Shown: piece by piece, positions 16,414-24,536 of the stretch
How the letters are laid out: each line of letters starts with the position of its first letter
How positions within the stretch are numbered: position 1 is the stretch's first letter
Origin: Streptomyces fodineus
GTDB taxonomy: Bacteria > Actinomycetota > Actinomycetes > Streptomycetales > Streptomycetaceae
Direction of reading: 5' to 3'
Assembly: GCF_001735805.1 (NCBI RefSeq)
Contig: NZ_CP017248.1
Coordinates: 4,836,001-4,900,000, forward strand
Length of the DNA stretch: 64,000 nucleotides
Position numbers and translations under genes: made by a program
The notes under the pieces: generated by a model
Told to the model about the DNA's origin: nothing
The model's database searches: none
What the model saw: the letters and a program-made list of their open reading frames with translations, nothing else

Positions 16414-19083
16414 TTATTGCGCAACTCGGCAACTCACCCTGCGCCGACGTGTCCTGACCATGAGGAGGGCGGCGGCGTACAAGGCCAGGACCACGCTGAG
16501 CAGGAGGTAGTAGACGGCCGGCAGAGCGGCGAGGCCGACCACCGGGCCGAGCGGTGAAGAAGGCAGCGCCAGGCCGATGACGGACAGGGCGATCGCGGCC
16601 CAGCCGACCGGGCCGGGCCTGCGGCTCCGCGCGCCCCGGCGGCCGGCCCGGAGCAACACCATCACCAGGGCCTGGGTGAGCAGGTTCTCGGTGAACCAGC
16701 CGGAGTGGAACACCGCCTCGTCGCCGCCCGTGCCAAGCCCGTGCAAGGTGAAGGCGAGCACGGCGAAGGTGGCGAGGTCGGCCACGGCGTTGAGCACTCC
16801 GAACCCCGTGATGAAGCGCAGGAGGTCACGGGGGCGCAGCACGGTCGGCCGACGCAGGCCCAGCGGGTGCGGACGGTCGTGGGCAAAGCTGAGCTGGGCC
16901 GCGTCGAAGCAGAGGTTCTGGGTGAGGACCTGGGCGGGGAGCATCGGCAGGAAGGGCAGCAGCAGGCCCGCCGAGAGCATCGCGATCACGTTGCCGAGGT
17001 TGGAGGACAGCGTGACCCTCAGGTAGGTGGCGATGTTGCCGCCCGCATGCCTGCCCGCGTCGATGGCATGGGTGATCGCGGTGAGGTCCTTCTCGGCGAG
17101 CACCACGTCCGCGCCCTCGCGGGCCACGTCGGCGGCGCCCTGCGGAGCGATGCCGACGTCGGCGGCACGCAGGGCGGGCAGGTCGTTGACGCCGTCGCCG
17201 AGGAAGCCGACGGTGTGTCCGGCGCGGCGCAGTGCCTGGGTGATCCGGGCCTTGTGGTCGGGGGTGCAGCGGGCGAAGACGGTCGTACGGGCGACCAGGA
17301 CGGCCAGTTCGGCGTCGGTGAGGGTGTCGATGGCGTCGGCGGTCACAACGACGTCCTCGGGGACCGGGATACCGAGGTCGCGGCAGGCCCGGGCGGCCGT
17401 GCCGGGGTGGTCGCCGGTCAGGACCTTGACGGTGACTCCTTGCCCGGTGAGGACCTTCAGCGCCTCGGCGGCGGTGGGCGCGAGCGCGTCCCGCAGGGTG
17501 ATCAGGCCACGGAAGGTGAAGCCGCGTTCGTCGGCCTGTGTGTACTCGCGGGTGCGGGCGGGGCGTTCGGCGGTGGCCACGGCCAGGATGCGCAGCCCGT
17601 CGTCGGCCTGCCGGGCGGCGAGGTCGCGCAGTCGTGCGCGTTCCTCGTCGGAGAGGGTGCAGCGGGACAGTACGGCTTCGGCGTCGCCCTTGGCCACCAG
17701 GGTGTGCATGCCGAGGCGGCCGGGGGTGCGGACGACTGCGGTGGCGAGGCGGCGGGCCGGGTCGAAGGGGACGGCGGCGATGCCCTCGTACGCGAGGAGG
17801 TCGTGCTCGTCGACCGCGTCCAGGATCGCCTCGTCCAGGGCGTCGGGCTCGGGCAGGTCGGCGAGTTGCAGGGTCCACCAGGCGTTGACGGCGGCCCAGC
17901 GCAGGACTTCGGGGTCGTCCCGGCCGTCCGGGCCGAGGCTGCGGCCGACGACGGGCTGGTCCTGGGTGAGCGTGCCGGTCTTGTCCAGGCACAGCACATC
18001 GGCGGCGCCGATGTCGTACAGAGCGGGGAGCCGTCTGACGATCACCCCGTGGGTCCGGGCCAGCAGTGCGGCTCCGCGGGACAGGCAGGTGGTGACGAGG
18101 ACCGGCAGCATCTCCGGGGTCAGCCCCACCGCCACCGCCACCGCGAACGGCAGCGTCTCCAGACCGCGTCCGCGCAGCGCCGCGTTGGCCATCAGCACCA
18201 GCGGGGGCGTCAGCAGCATGAACCGGATCAGGATCCAGGAGACGCCGTGGACGGAACGGTCGAAGGCGCTCGGCTCCGGCCGGCCCGCCGTACGGCCGTG
18301 CGCGGCGCCGAACCGGGTCTGCGCACCGGTCGCGGTGACGACCGCGGTGGCACTGCCGGAGGCGATGCCGCTGCCCTGGAAACACCACTGCGGCTGATCG
18401 AACAGTCCGCTGCCGGTGCCCGGAGGAGCGTCGTCGGTGTGCTTGGCGACGGGCGCCGACTCTCCCGTGAGGGCGGACTGGTGCACGGTCAGGCCGCTCG
18501 TACGCAGCAGGCGTACGTCCGCCGGTACGAGGTCACCCGGCCCGAGGCGGATCACGTCGCCGACCACGAGCTCGTCCACGGGGATCTCGCGAGAGGCGGA
18601 TACCGCGTCCTCGTCGGCGCGCCGCAGAACGGTCACCGTGGTGGCGACCAGCCGACGCAACGCGGCCGTGGACCGGTCGGCCCGGTGCTCGCCCGTCGCG
18701 CGCAGCCCGCAGCTGACCCAGACGAGGGAGAGGATCACCGAGGCGGTGCCCCAGGCGAAGACGGCCGCCGAGACCAACCCGAGGCAGAGCAGGACCGCGG
18801 TGAAGGGATCGCGCAGGCTGCGCACGAACAGCCGAAGCCAGGAAGCCTCGCCGCGAGCCGGAACGGTGTTCCCGCCGGACCGGGCCAGGCGTGCCTCGGC
18901 CTCAGCCTCCGTCAAGCCGCGCGGACCGCTGTCCAGCCGGCGCAGCACCTCCAGCAGCGTGGGCGCGGAGGATCCCGGACCCGGCGCCCCAAGTCCCTCG
19001 GAGCCTGCGGCCCCTACCGCAGACACAGCCACCGGAGCGGGCGGGTCGGCGTCCCGGTCCGAGGCCGCGGTGGTCTCAGCCAC
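16414..19083 (-). CDS. P-type cation ATPase, MgtA/B-like
   Basis: An 889-aa protein. Hallmarks in order are TGES at about 209 (actuator), DKTGTLT at about 369 (phosphorylated Asp), the nucleotide-binding KGDAEAVL, TGDHPGTAARA, and GDGVNDLPALR at about 629. About eight to ten membrane helices are spread as in P3/P2 ATPases. The length, the early LRDPFTAVLL and the late NLCFDAAQLSFAHDRP segment fit the Mg-translocating (MgtA) group better than heavy-metal P1B pumps, and no CPC motif is present. The transported ion is inferred. The GTG start lies inside the end of the ArsR gene (8-base overlap), so pump and regulator are coupled. Confidence 0.88.
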   Translation of the reverse strand: MAETTAASDRDADPPAPVAVSAVGAAGSEGLGAPGPGSSAPTLLEVLRRLDSGPRGLTEAEAEARLARSGGNTVPARGEASWLRLFVRSLRDPFTAVLLCLGLVSAAVFAWGTASVILSLVWVSCGLRATGEHRADRSTAALRRLVATTVTVLRRADEDAVSASREIPVDELVVGDVIRLGPGDLVPADVRLLRTSGLTVHQSALTGESAPVAKHTDDAPPGTGSGLFDQPQWCFQGSGIASGSATAVVTATGAQTRFGAAHGRTAGRPEPSAFDRSVHGVSWILIRFMLLTPPLVLMANAALRGRGLETLPFAVAVAVGLTPEMLPVLVTTCLSRGAALLARTHGVIVRRLPALYDIGAADVLCLDKTGTLTQDQPVVGRSLGPDGRDDPEVLRWAAVNAWWTLQLADLPEPDALDEAILDAVDEHDLLAYEGIAAVPFDPARRLATAVVRTPGRLGMHTLVAKGDAEAVLSRCTLSDEERARLRDLAARQADDGLRILAVATAERPARTREYTQADERGFTFRGLITLRDALAPTAAEALKVLTGQGVTVKVLTGDHPGTAARACRDLGIPVPEDVVVTADAIDTLTDAELAVLVARTTVFARCTPDHKARITQALRRAGHTVGFLGDGVNDLPALRAADVGIAPQGAADVAREGADVVLAEKDLTAITHAIDAGRHAGGNIATYLRVTLSSNLGNVIAMLSAGLLLPFLPMLPAQVLTQNLCFDAAQLSFAHDRPHPLGLRRPTVLRPRDLLRFITGFGVLNAVADLATFAVLAFTLHGLGTGGDEAVFHSGWFTENLLTQALVMVLLRAGRRGARSRRPGPVGWAAIALSVIGLALPSSPLGPVVGLAALPAVYYLLLSVVLALYAAALLMVRTRRRRVSCRVAQ
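16417..16424. promoter_or_regulatory. TTGCGCAA palindrome, copy 4
   Basis: Perfect palindrome 52 bases before the small basic protein gene. It also encodes the last codons of the ATPase (GTT GCG CAA TAA), so it may be partly coincidental. Confidence 0.45.
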
Positions 19084-19438
19084 TGGTCCCGTGCAGGAGC
19101 CGTACCGGCGCGGAAACCTGGTGAGAACGTGCCGTCAGCTGCCCGATCATCACGCGCACGAGCGTCACGACGTCCGGGTCGTCGATGTAGTAGACCTGCC
19201 GCCGGCCCTCACGGCGAGAGCGCACGAGCCCGGCGAGCTTCAGCTTCGCCAGGTGCTGGCTCACGGCGGGCAGGGCACCACCCACCCGGTCGGCGAGGTG
19301 CGTGACATCACTCTCCCCCTGCGACAGCGCCCACATCAGGTGGAGCCTGACAGACGAGGCGAGCAGCCCGAAGGCGCCGGCAGCAGCCGCCAGCACGTCG
19401 GCCGAGGGGTCCTCGAAGCCACCGACGTTGTCCGTCAC
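19076..19438 (-). CDS. ArsR/SmtB-type winged-helix regulator of the P-type ATPase
   Basis: A 120-aa protein. A winged helix-turn-helix spans about residues 20-95: VRLHLMWALSQGESDVTHLA, ALPAVSQHLAKLKLAGLVRS (recognition helix) and REGRRQVYYI (wing). It lacks the CVC of arsenic sensors. DDPDVVTLVRVMIGQ with later His residues in the tail resembles NmtR/KmtR-like metal sensors, so divalent-metal control is possible. A GTG start at 19438 is preferred, and its stop overlaps the ATPase start. Autoregulation is usual in the family, and a TTGCGCAA palindrome lies 123 bases upstream, which makes this protein the best candidate reader of that motif. Confidence 0.87.
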   Translation of the reverse strand: MTDNVGGFEDPSADVLAAAAGAFGLLASSVRLHLMWALSQGESDVTHLADRVGGALPAVSQHLAKLKLAGLVRSRREGRRQVYYIDDPDVVTLVRVMIGQLTARSHQVSAPVRLLHGTSG

Positions 19439-19560
19439 GGTCCCGTCCCCCCGCCCACACTTCACAGTCGACGTACATGCGCCCACACAGTGTAGGCGTC
19501 GGGACCAGCACCGCCGATGAGACCTGCCGCACCGGCACCTGACCCGTCCCGGTTCCCGGT

Positions 19561-19568
19561 TTGCGCAA
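19561..19568. promoter_or_regulatory. TTGCGCAA palindrome, copy 5
   Basis: Perfect palindrome upstream of the ArsR-ATPase pair (GGTTTGCGCAATG), in the divergent gap shared with the GlsB-like gene. Confidence 0.62.
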
Positions 19569-19654
19569 TGTCATGACCAAGTGACAGGAACCCAACGACT
19601 GAGTGGCAACCGGCCGGCGCCCCTGGCCATGGCCGGGAGACCTTCCGTAGCCTC

Positions 19655-19662
19655 TTGCGCAA
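19655..19662. promoter_or_regulatory. TTGCGCAA palindrome, copy 6
   Basis: Perfect palindrome 67 bases before the GTG of the plus-strand GlsB-like gene (CTCTTGCGCAATCAAGC), 94 bp from copy 5. Confidence 0.62.
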
Positions 19663-19728
19663 TCAAGCAATGAACGAACGTCTGCGCCTGGCGCGTTCGC
19701 CGGTGCCGACCGACGGGAGGACAACACC

Positions 19729-19995
19729 GTGGGCATCATCGGCTGGATCATCCTCGGCCTGTTCGCCGGGGGCATCGCGAAGATCCTGCTCCCCGGCCGC
19801 GACCCGGGCGGTCTGATCGGCACCACTCTGATCGGCATCGCGGGATCCTTCATCGGCGGCTGGCTCTCCGCCCACTTCCTCCACCGCTCGGTGGAGAAGC
19901 ACTTCTTCGACCTCTACACGTGGGGCGCGGCGATCGCCGGCTCACTGGTGCTGCTCATCGGTTACCGCATACTTTTCGGCAACTCCCGCGACTGA
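19729..19995 (+). CDS. GlsB/YeaQ/YmgE-family small membrane protein
   Basis: An 88-aa protein with a GTG start behind GGGAGGAC. Three hydrophobic, glycine-rich helices (GIIGWIILGLFAGGIAKILL, LIGTTLIGIAGSFIGGWLSA, AAIAGSLVLLIGYRILFG) with the PGRDPGG loop are diagnostic of this 'transglycosylase-associated' family, which is linked to general stress responses though its molecular role is unknown. It is divergent from the ArsR-ATPase operon, and both sides carry a TTGCGCAA site. Confidence 0.9.
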   Translation: MGIIGWIILGLFAGGIAKILLPGRDPGGLIGTTLIGIAGSFIGGWLSAHFLHRSVEKHFFDLYTWGAAIAGSLVLLIGYRILFGNSRD

Positions 19996-20055
19996 CGAGC
20001 CCCAAGACAATCAACGACCCCTCGGCGTGCGACTCCAGGTGACCTCCTGCACGGC

Positions 20056-20867
20056 TCAGCCGAAGCGGCCCTCGACGTAGTCCGCTGTGCGGGGGTCGGT
20101 GGGGGTGGAGAACATCGTGGTGGTGGGGCCGTGTTCCACGATGGCGCCGGGGGTGCCCTGTTGGGCGAGGAAGAAGGCGCACTGGTCGGAGATGCGGGCC
20201 GCCTGCTGCATGTTGTGGGTGACGATGACGATCGTCACCTCGTGGGCCAGCTCGCGGATCGTCTGCTCGATGCGGTGGGTGGAGGTGGGGTCCAGGGCGG
20301 AGCAGGGCTCGTCCATCAGCAGGACCTCAGGGCGTACGGCCAGGGAGCGGGCGATGCACAGACGTTGCTGCTGGCCGCCGGAGAGTGCGCCGCCGGGCTG
20401 GCGGAGGCGGGAGCGGACCTCCTGCCACAGGCCCGCCTTCCGTTCACGTGCGTGCCGGTGAGCTTCAGGCCCGAGGTGACGTTGTCGTAGATCGACATCG
20501 CGGGGAAGGGGTTCGGCTTCTGGAAGACCATGCCGTGGCGGCGCCGGGTCTCGGTCAGACGGCGGCCCCGGGCGTAGATGTCCTCGCCGTCCAGGAGCAC
20601 CTCGCCGGCCAGGGAGGCTTCCGGGATCAGCTCGTGCATGCGGTTCAGGATCCGCAGGAAGGTGGACTTGCCGCAGCCCGACGGGCCGATGAGCGCCGTC
20701 ACCTGGCCGGCCGGCATGGTCGGCGACACGCGGTCGAGGACTTTGTGGTCACCGAACCAGGCCGAGATCCGGCGCGTGTCGAGGGTGGCTCCGGCGGTGG
20801 CTCCGGTGGCGTACGGCGGGAGCGGGAGAGTCGTCTCCGTCACGGTGTCACTGCTCTGTTCGGTCAA
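20056..20867 (-). pseudogene. pstB: Orphan pstB (phosphate ABC transporter ATPase) with frameshifting deletion
   Basis: The N-terminal frame (from 20867) has the Walker A GPSGCGKST at residues 61-69 and the PstB-specific MVFQKPNPFPAMSIYDNV. After GLKLTGTHV near 20446 the frame is wrong. The correct continuation (ERKAGLWQEVRSRL, LSGGQQQRLCIAR, LLMDEPCSALDPT, VTHNMQQAAR) is in another frame up to the stop at 20056. Compared with normal PstB, about 14 residues are missing at the junction, so a deletion of roughly 40 bases that is not a multiple of three broke the gene. No pstS, pstC or pstA is nearby. It is almost surely non-functional. Confidence 0.8.
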
Positions 20868-20910
20868 CGCAGGTCCTCGATCGGTTTCGCGCCGCGTGTC
20901 GCATCACGCG

Positions 20911-21747
20911 TCACATCCAGGCATCTGGAGTCACATCAAGTTCGGCGGGAGCTGTGCCGCCTGGTCGGCGACCGTGAGGCCCAGCACGGCGAGCAGGGGC
21001 GCGCCGACCACCCAGGTCGGCCGGCGGCCCCAGCGGGCGTGGGTCCAGGCGACGGCCGCCGCCGCGAGCAGGAGCGCCTGGCCCCACAGCACCAGCGGCA
21101 GCCAGGCCGAGCGCTGGACGGCCATCGGCGTCTCCTCCTCGGGCAGGGCGCCCCGGAGTGACGCCCGGGGCGGGCGTGGCCTGGGCCCGGGAGACCAGGT
21201 CCGCGTCCACGCGCAGGATCCCCCGGGGCATGAACGGCGTGCCGTCGGCCGTGATCAGGGTCAGGCGGCCGTGGCCCGCCGTGAGGGCCGGTGGCTGCGG
21301 GTCTCCGGCGCGGCGCAGGCCGAGCACGCGGTAGGTGCGCTTGCCCTGGCCCGTCACGGTGAACGCATCCCCCGGGCGCAGCTCACGCAGGTGCAGGAAC
21401 GGGCCCCCGAACGTCGTCTGGCGGCCCATGACGACGCTGACCCCGGCCTGCCCCGGAAGGACCGTGTCCCGGCGATGGCCCGGACCTCGGGCCAGGTCCT
21501 CGGCCGTCGTACCCTCCCGGACGACCTCGCGCAGGTGGAGGGCGGGGATGTCCAGCAGCGCCACCGGCGTGCCGGGGCCGACCGGGCCACCGACGGGGGC
21601 GACCCCGTTGGCGAGGGTGCTGCGGAGGGCGGCGTAGTCGACCTGCCGGTCACGGACATGGCGGAGGTCGCCCAACGGGCCGACGTCCAGGACGAATCCG
21701 AGCAGCAGTGCGCCGAGGATGCTCAGCGCGACCCCGAGGACGCGCAC
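20911..21747 (-). CDS. Sortase-fold protein without the usual catalytic Cys and His
   Basis: The frame from a GTG at 21747 starts with a membrane helix (VLGVALSILGALLLGFVLDV), then a sortase-like domain: VALLDIPALHLREVVREGTT, RRDTVLPGQAGVSVVMGRQT, FLHLRELRPGDAFTVTG and GRLTLITADGTPFMPRG. In class E-like sortases the second block holds GHR and the last TLxTC. Here these read GRQ and LITADG, so both catalytic residues appear to be absent. One extra base near 21146-21148 may separate it from the 64-aa membrane segment that would otherwise be its C-terminus. The start has no clear ribosome binding site, so the true N-terminus is uncertain. It lies beside a broken pstB, where secondary pst clusters often carry such a gene. 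Confidence 0.55.
   Translation of the reverse strand: MRVLGVALSILGALLLGFVLDVGPLGDLRHVRDRQVDYAALRSTLANGVAPVGGPVGPGTPVALLDIPALHLREVVREGTTAEDLARGPGHRRDTVLPGQAGVSVVMGRQTTFGGPFLHLRELRPGDAFTVTGQGKRTYRVLGLRRAGDPQPPALTAGHGRLTLITADGTPFMPRGILRVDADLVSRAQATPAPGVTPGRPARGGDADGRPALGLAAAGAVGPGAPARGGGRRLDPRPLGPPADLGGRRAPARRAGPHGRRPGGTAPAELDVTPDAWM
20931..21125 (-). CDS. 64-aa membrane segment, separate gene or displaced C-terminus of the sortase-like protein
   Basis: It reads MAVQRSAWLPLVLWGQALLL, then two hydrophobic helices separated by a basic loop (ARWGRRPTW), ending AAQLPPNLM. A good ribosome binding site (GAGGAGGAG, 7 bases before the ATG) supports independent translation. However, removing one base just upstream would fuse it to the sortase-like domain, which often ends with such helices. 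I cannot decide between a real small gene and a frameshift product. Confidence 0.5.
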   Translation of the reverse strand: MAVQRSAWLPLVLWGQALLLAAAAVAWTHARWGRRPTWVVGAPLLAVLGLTVADQAAQLPPNLM

Positions 21748-21991
21748 TCGGCAGATACAAAAAGCGCGGGCGGACCATACGGACCGACCCCCCTCCACCT
21801 TCGCGAACTTCTCGCCACTGACCGAAAAGGCATCCCCCTGGCGCACCTGAGAGTCACCGGCTGTGGGGTGTCTGTGCGCACGGTCATGCGAAGGTCGAAC
21901 GGAGCGAAGATGAACGGGAAATGCTTGGGAACCCAACGTGACAACGATCAAGGGGTGGTCACGCTGTGCCCCCGATACCGGCAGGAGCGGC

Positions 21992-22672
21992 TCACGTCCC
22001 CGGAGTGAGCACCAGAACGCGGAACGGACCGGGCGGCACGGCCGGAAGGGTGTCGGCTCCTGCGTACCGCCAGCCCCAGGACCGCATCGTCTCGACCGTC
22101 CTGTCGTCCCGGGCGTCCACCAGCGTGACCCCGAGTGCGGCGCCGTCGTCGGCGAGCAGGCGCCGCTGCAGGCGCCGGGCGAGGTTCCAGACCTGGTCCT
22201 GGCACTCCCGGCGTACACCAGGCGCGACGACGATTCCGGAGACGACGAAGAGCCGACCGGAGGCGGCGCGGCGCAGCAGACTCCCCCGAGCGTGTCCGTC
22301 GAAGCCGGCCCACCACGGACCTGTGCCGCCCACGGGGAAGCCGTAGGCATATCCGGTCAGAGCGGTGGTCTCCGCGATCAGCAGCGAGAACCCCGGTCGT
22401 CGGGCGTCGGCCGCGAGATGGCGCAGGAAGGCGGCGCGCGCCTGGTTCCACGCCCACGGGTCGCCACCGGAGGTCTCCGCGTACAGGTCGCCGAGCTCCT
22501 GCAGGCGGTCCGCGACCTGACCACGTGTCAGGGGCCGGACCCGTTCCGCCACCTGGGGCGAGGGCCTGCGCCCCGCCTTCGACGGGCGCGGCATGCGGGT
22601 GTGCGGCCCGCCCCGGGCGGGCCGGAACGCGGGGAGAGCCAAGGTCGTCGGGAGCAAGACGTGCGCAGTCAT
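21992..22672 (-). CDS. GNAT-like acetyltransferase
   Basis: A 226-aa protein. The N-terminal 45 residues are basic and Pro-rich. The rest fits a GNAT fold: FSLLIAETTALTGYAYGFPV (strands 2-3), SGRLFVVSGIVVAPGVRREC (strand 4 and start of the acyl-CoA loop), QDQVWNLARRLQRRLL (helix after the loop) and GVTLVDARDDRTVETMRSWG (strand 5 and following helix). The Q/RxxGxG/A loop is degenerate, so CoA binding is likely but not certain. The substrate is unknown. The ATG at 22672 is preceded by AGGGTTGG. Confidence 0.72.
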   Translation of the reverse strand: MTAHVLLPTTLALPAFRPARGGPHTRMPRPSKAGRRPSPQVAERVRPLTRGQVADRLQELGDLYAETSGGDPWAWNQARAAFLRHLAADARRPGFSLLIAETTALTGYAYGFPVGGTGPWWAGFDGHARGSLLRRAASGRLFVVSGIVVAPGVRRECQDQVWNLARRLQRRLLADDGAALGVTLVDARDDRTVETMRSWGWRYAGADTLPAVPPGPFRVLVLTPGT

Positions 22673-23074
22673 GACCAACCCTGCCCCGGGCGTGAACGAA
22701 GCCCGGCCCGGCGTCGTCGATCCCCGAGAACGGCACCGGCGTCTGAGGCGGTGCGCGGCGTGCCCTCGGTGTCTCCACCGTACTCCCGGCGGGCCCGCCC
22801 CGACGGCCCGGCGGTCGCCGGCGACCATGTCAGCCGGCGTCGGCAGCGACCTTCCGGGATCTGGCGCTGCTTTCCGGCCCTGGCCGGCTCGGCCACCGAG
22901 CTCGGGCGGACCGCAGTGGGCCGGACCGCCGGTCGGCCATGGCACGCACGGCCACCCTTACCCGGCATACCCTTCAAAAGAGGGCCGCCGTGGAAACGCG
23001 CCGCAGCCCCGCGCCTCGCCCGGGGGGTCGAGGGGCCGGTCGTGGTTCGTACCCGTCGCCGCCAGGAGGTCCGT
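22673..23074. other. 402-bp stretch without a recognised gene
   Basis: It lies between divergently oriented genes. The open frames here are GC-bias artefacts with no start signal or known motif. It should contain the promoters of the GNAT gene and of the 86-aa protein. The last 12 bases hold a perfect AGGAGG ribosome binding site. No hairpin or repeat stood out. Confidence 0.45.
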
Positions 23075-23335
23075 ATGGAGCACGAGCCCTTGCCCTCCGA
23101 GGGCCACGCCGAGGTCCGCGTCGTCGCCGCTACACCGGAGGCCGCCCGCCGCGTGGCCGAAGTGCTCCGGCGCTGCTTCGCCTCGACGGAGCAGCGCAGC
23201 TATCCCGCCGGCCGTGAGGGAGGGACCCGGCTCCATCTCACCCTCGACACCGTGCGCGCGGCGGAACCCGCACGGTCCTGGCTCGCGGCCAGCGAATCGA
23301 CAGATCAGGACCGGACACACGCCGACGAGGTGTGA
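23075..23335 (+). CDS. Conserved 86-aa protein of unknown function
   Basis: It starts at an ATG with AGGAGG 5 bases upstream. A single alpha/beta domain is visible: HAEVRVVAATPEAARRVAEV, then LRRCFASTEQRSYPAGREGG, then RLHLTLDT. The alternating strand-helix pattern resembles small ferredoxin-like folds, as in regulatory or RNA-associated proteins. It resembles small hypothetical proteins I associate with Streptomyces. There is no catalytic motif, and it is monocistronic by position. Confidence 0.82.
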   Translation: MEHEPLPSEGHAEVRVVAATPEAARRVAEVLRRCFASTEQRSYPAGREGGTRLHLTLDTVRAAEPARSWLAASESTDQDRTHADEV

Positions 23336-23534
23336 CCCGGTGGGGGCCGTTCGGCACGAGGCCCCGCCGTTCGGCCCGTCGGCGTTGTCCGCAGGCACAT
23401 CTGTCGCGGCGAGACCACATGTCCACGCCTGCCGGAGTTAGGCTTGCCGCACGGGGCAGATGGCGCTGAATTCTTCCGAGTGCGGGTGCCGCGCACGCCC
23501 GGGTCCCTCCCCGTGTCCCCGAAACGAAGGTGCT

Positions 23535-23873
23535 ATGCCCGCTGAGAAAGCCCCTGTCACCGGCAACCTCGACGACGACGACTATCCCGCCTACACCATG
23601 GGGCGCGCCGCCGACGTTCTCGGTACCACCCCGGCCTTCCTCCGGGCCGTCGGCGAAGCCGAGCTGATCACTCCCCTGCGGTCGGAAGGCGGCCACCGCC
23701 GGTACTCCCGCCGCCAGTTGCGCATCGCCGCCCGTGCCCGGGAGCTGGTCGACCAGGGCACCCCCGTCGAGGCCGCGTGCCGCATCATCTCTCTGGAGGA
23801 GCAGCTCGACGACGCCCTTCGTCTGAACCGGGAAATGCGCCGGAAGCTGGAGGAACAGGGTACGAATATCTAG
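23535..23873 (+). CDS. MerR-like helix-turn-helix regulator
   Basis: A 112-aa protein. The DNA-binding part is YTMGRAADVLGTTPAFLRAV (helix-turn-helix) with LITPLRSEGGHRRYSRRQLR (the RYS wing typical of MerR), followed by IAARARELVDQGTPVEAACR and a short coiled coil (EEQLDDALRLNREMRRKLEE). It lacks a separate effector domain and Cys ligands, so it probably acts as a simple dimeric regulator like the small HspR/BldC-type proteins. The start is the ATG after CGAAGGTGCT. A cold-shock gene follows in the same direction. Confidence 0.85.
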   Translation: MPAEKAPVTGNLDDDDYPAYTMGRAADVLGTTPAFLRAVGEAELITPLRSEGGHRRYSRRQLRIAARARELVDQGTPVEAACRIISLEEQLDDALRLNREMRRKLEEQGTNI

Positions 23874-24103
23874 TCCGGCCGGCACAGAAATCCGGGCTCC
23901 GGTCGACTGAGGATTTCCGGACGGTTCCGAAAACACCGGGCCGCGTCGACCCGACCTGTGTTAACGTGATAGCAGTTGCAGTTTTGGTTGCCAGAGATCC
24001 TTTCTTTGCAGAGCTTTCCGGATCTTTCCGGAGGGGTGATCATCGCGGCGACTCGGCTCCGCAAAGTGCGAAGTCCGGTACTGCCCCCCGAGGGAGATTC
24101 AAT
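23874..24103 (+). promoter_or_regulatory. Promoter and long leader region of the cold-shock gene
   Basis: These 230 bases contain the most A/T-rich tract of the area (GTTAACGTGATAGCAG, TTTTGG, TCCTTTCTTTGC) and repeated TTTCCGGA-like elements (GATTTCCGGA, TTTCCGGATC, TTTCCGGAGG). CspA-type mRNAs usually have long structured leaders that change shape with temperature. A leader of about 100-150 bases here is a reasonable inference, but the transcription start is not visible with certainty. Confidence 0.45.
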
Positions 24104-24307
24104 ATGGCATCTGGCACCGTGAAGTGGTTCAACGCGGAAAAGGGCTTCGGCTTCATCGAGCAGGACGGCGGCGGCGCTGACGTGTTCGCCCACTACTCGA
24201 ACATCGCCACCCAGGGCTTCCGCGAACTTCAGGAAGGCCAGAAGGTTACCTTCGACGTCACGCAGGGCCAGAAGGGCCCGCAGGCCGAGAACATCGTTCC
24301 CGCCTGA
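24104..24307 (+). CDS. cspA: Cold-shock protein (CspA family)
   Basis: A 67-aa OB-fold protein. RNP1 (KGFGFIEQ) and RNP2 (DVFAHYS) are perfect, and the protein starts GTVKWFNAEKGFGFI. It binds single-stranded RNA/DNA and melts RNA structure, acting as an RNA chaperone in the cold or during rapid growth. The ribosome binding site is AGGGAGA. It is followed by a terminator and then a DEAD-box helicase gene, so two RNA-structure-melting proteins are neighbours. Confidence 0.97.
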   Translation: MASGTVKWFNAEKGFGFIEQDGGGADVFAHYSNIATQGFRELQEGQKVTFDVTQGQKGPQAENIVPA

Positions 24308-24327
24308 CGCTGACGCAAAACCATGTG

Positions 24328-24371
24328 GCTGGGGCCCGCGCTCTTGGGGTGCGGGTCCCAGCTCATTGTTT
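24328..24371 (+). terminator. Intrinsic terminator after cspA
   Basis: GCTGGGGCCCGC (24328-24339) pairs with GCGGGTCCCAGC (24351-24362), with one G-U pair in 12. A T-rich run (CATTGTTTTCTC) follows. It lies 20 bases after the cspA stop. Confidence 0.75.
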
Positions 24372-24505
24372 TCTCCCATCCCGGATTTCTCGGATTTTCC
24401 GGATGATTTGCACCCCCGGCTTCAGCACCGAGAAGCCCGGCCCTTCGCATTCCCTTCGGCTCATTCTTGCGAATCCTCGTGTGGCCCCGGCCGCTGAACA
24501 GAATT

Positions 24506-24529
24506 CCTCGATACGCCGCATCGAGGAGG
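24506..24529 (+). promoter_or_regulatory. Hairpin overlapping the helicase ribosome binding site
   Basis: CCTCGAT (24506-24512) pairs perfectly with ATCGAGG (24520-24526) around a 7-nt loop. The right arm supplies the first half of the AGGAGG ribosome binding site (24524-24529) that precedes the helicase ATG by 7 bases. When folded, three of six bases are hidden. This could make translation sensitive to temperature or to RNA chaperones such as the neighbouring CspA (inference). Confidence 0.5.
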
Positions 24530-24536
24530 TTCCTTC

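Noticed and set aside
21770..21910. Plus-strand frame with VTGCGVSVRTVMRRSNGAK as a transposase remnant
   Set aside because: Too short, with no terminal inverted repeats or flanking duplication and no second transposase motif.
21750..21940. GTTCATCTTCG and GTTCGACCTTCG as a possible PHO box before the sortase-like gene
   Set aside because: The two units are 15 bases apart instead of the 11 expected for tandem PhoP units, and neighbouring 11-base units do not match.
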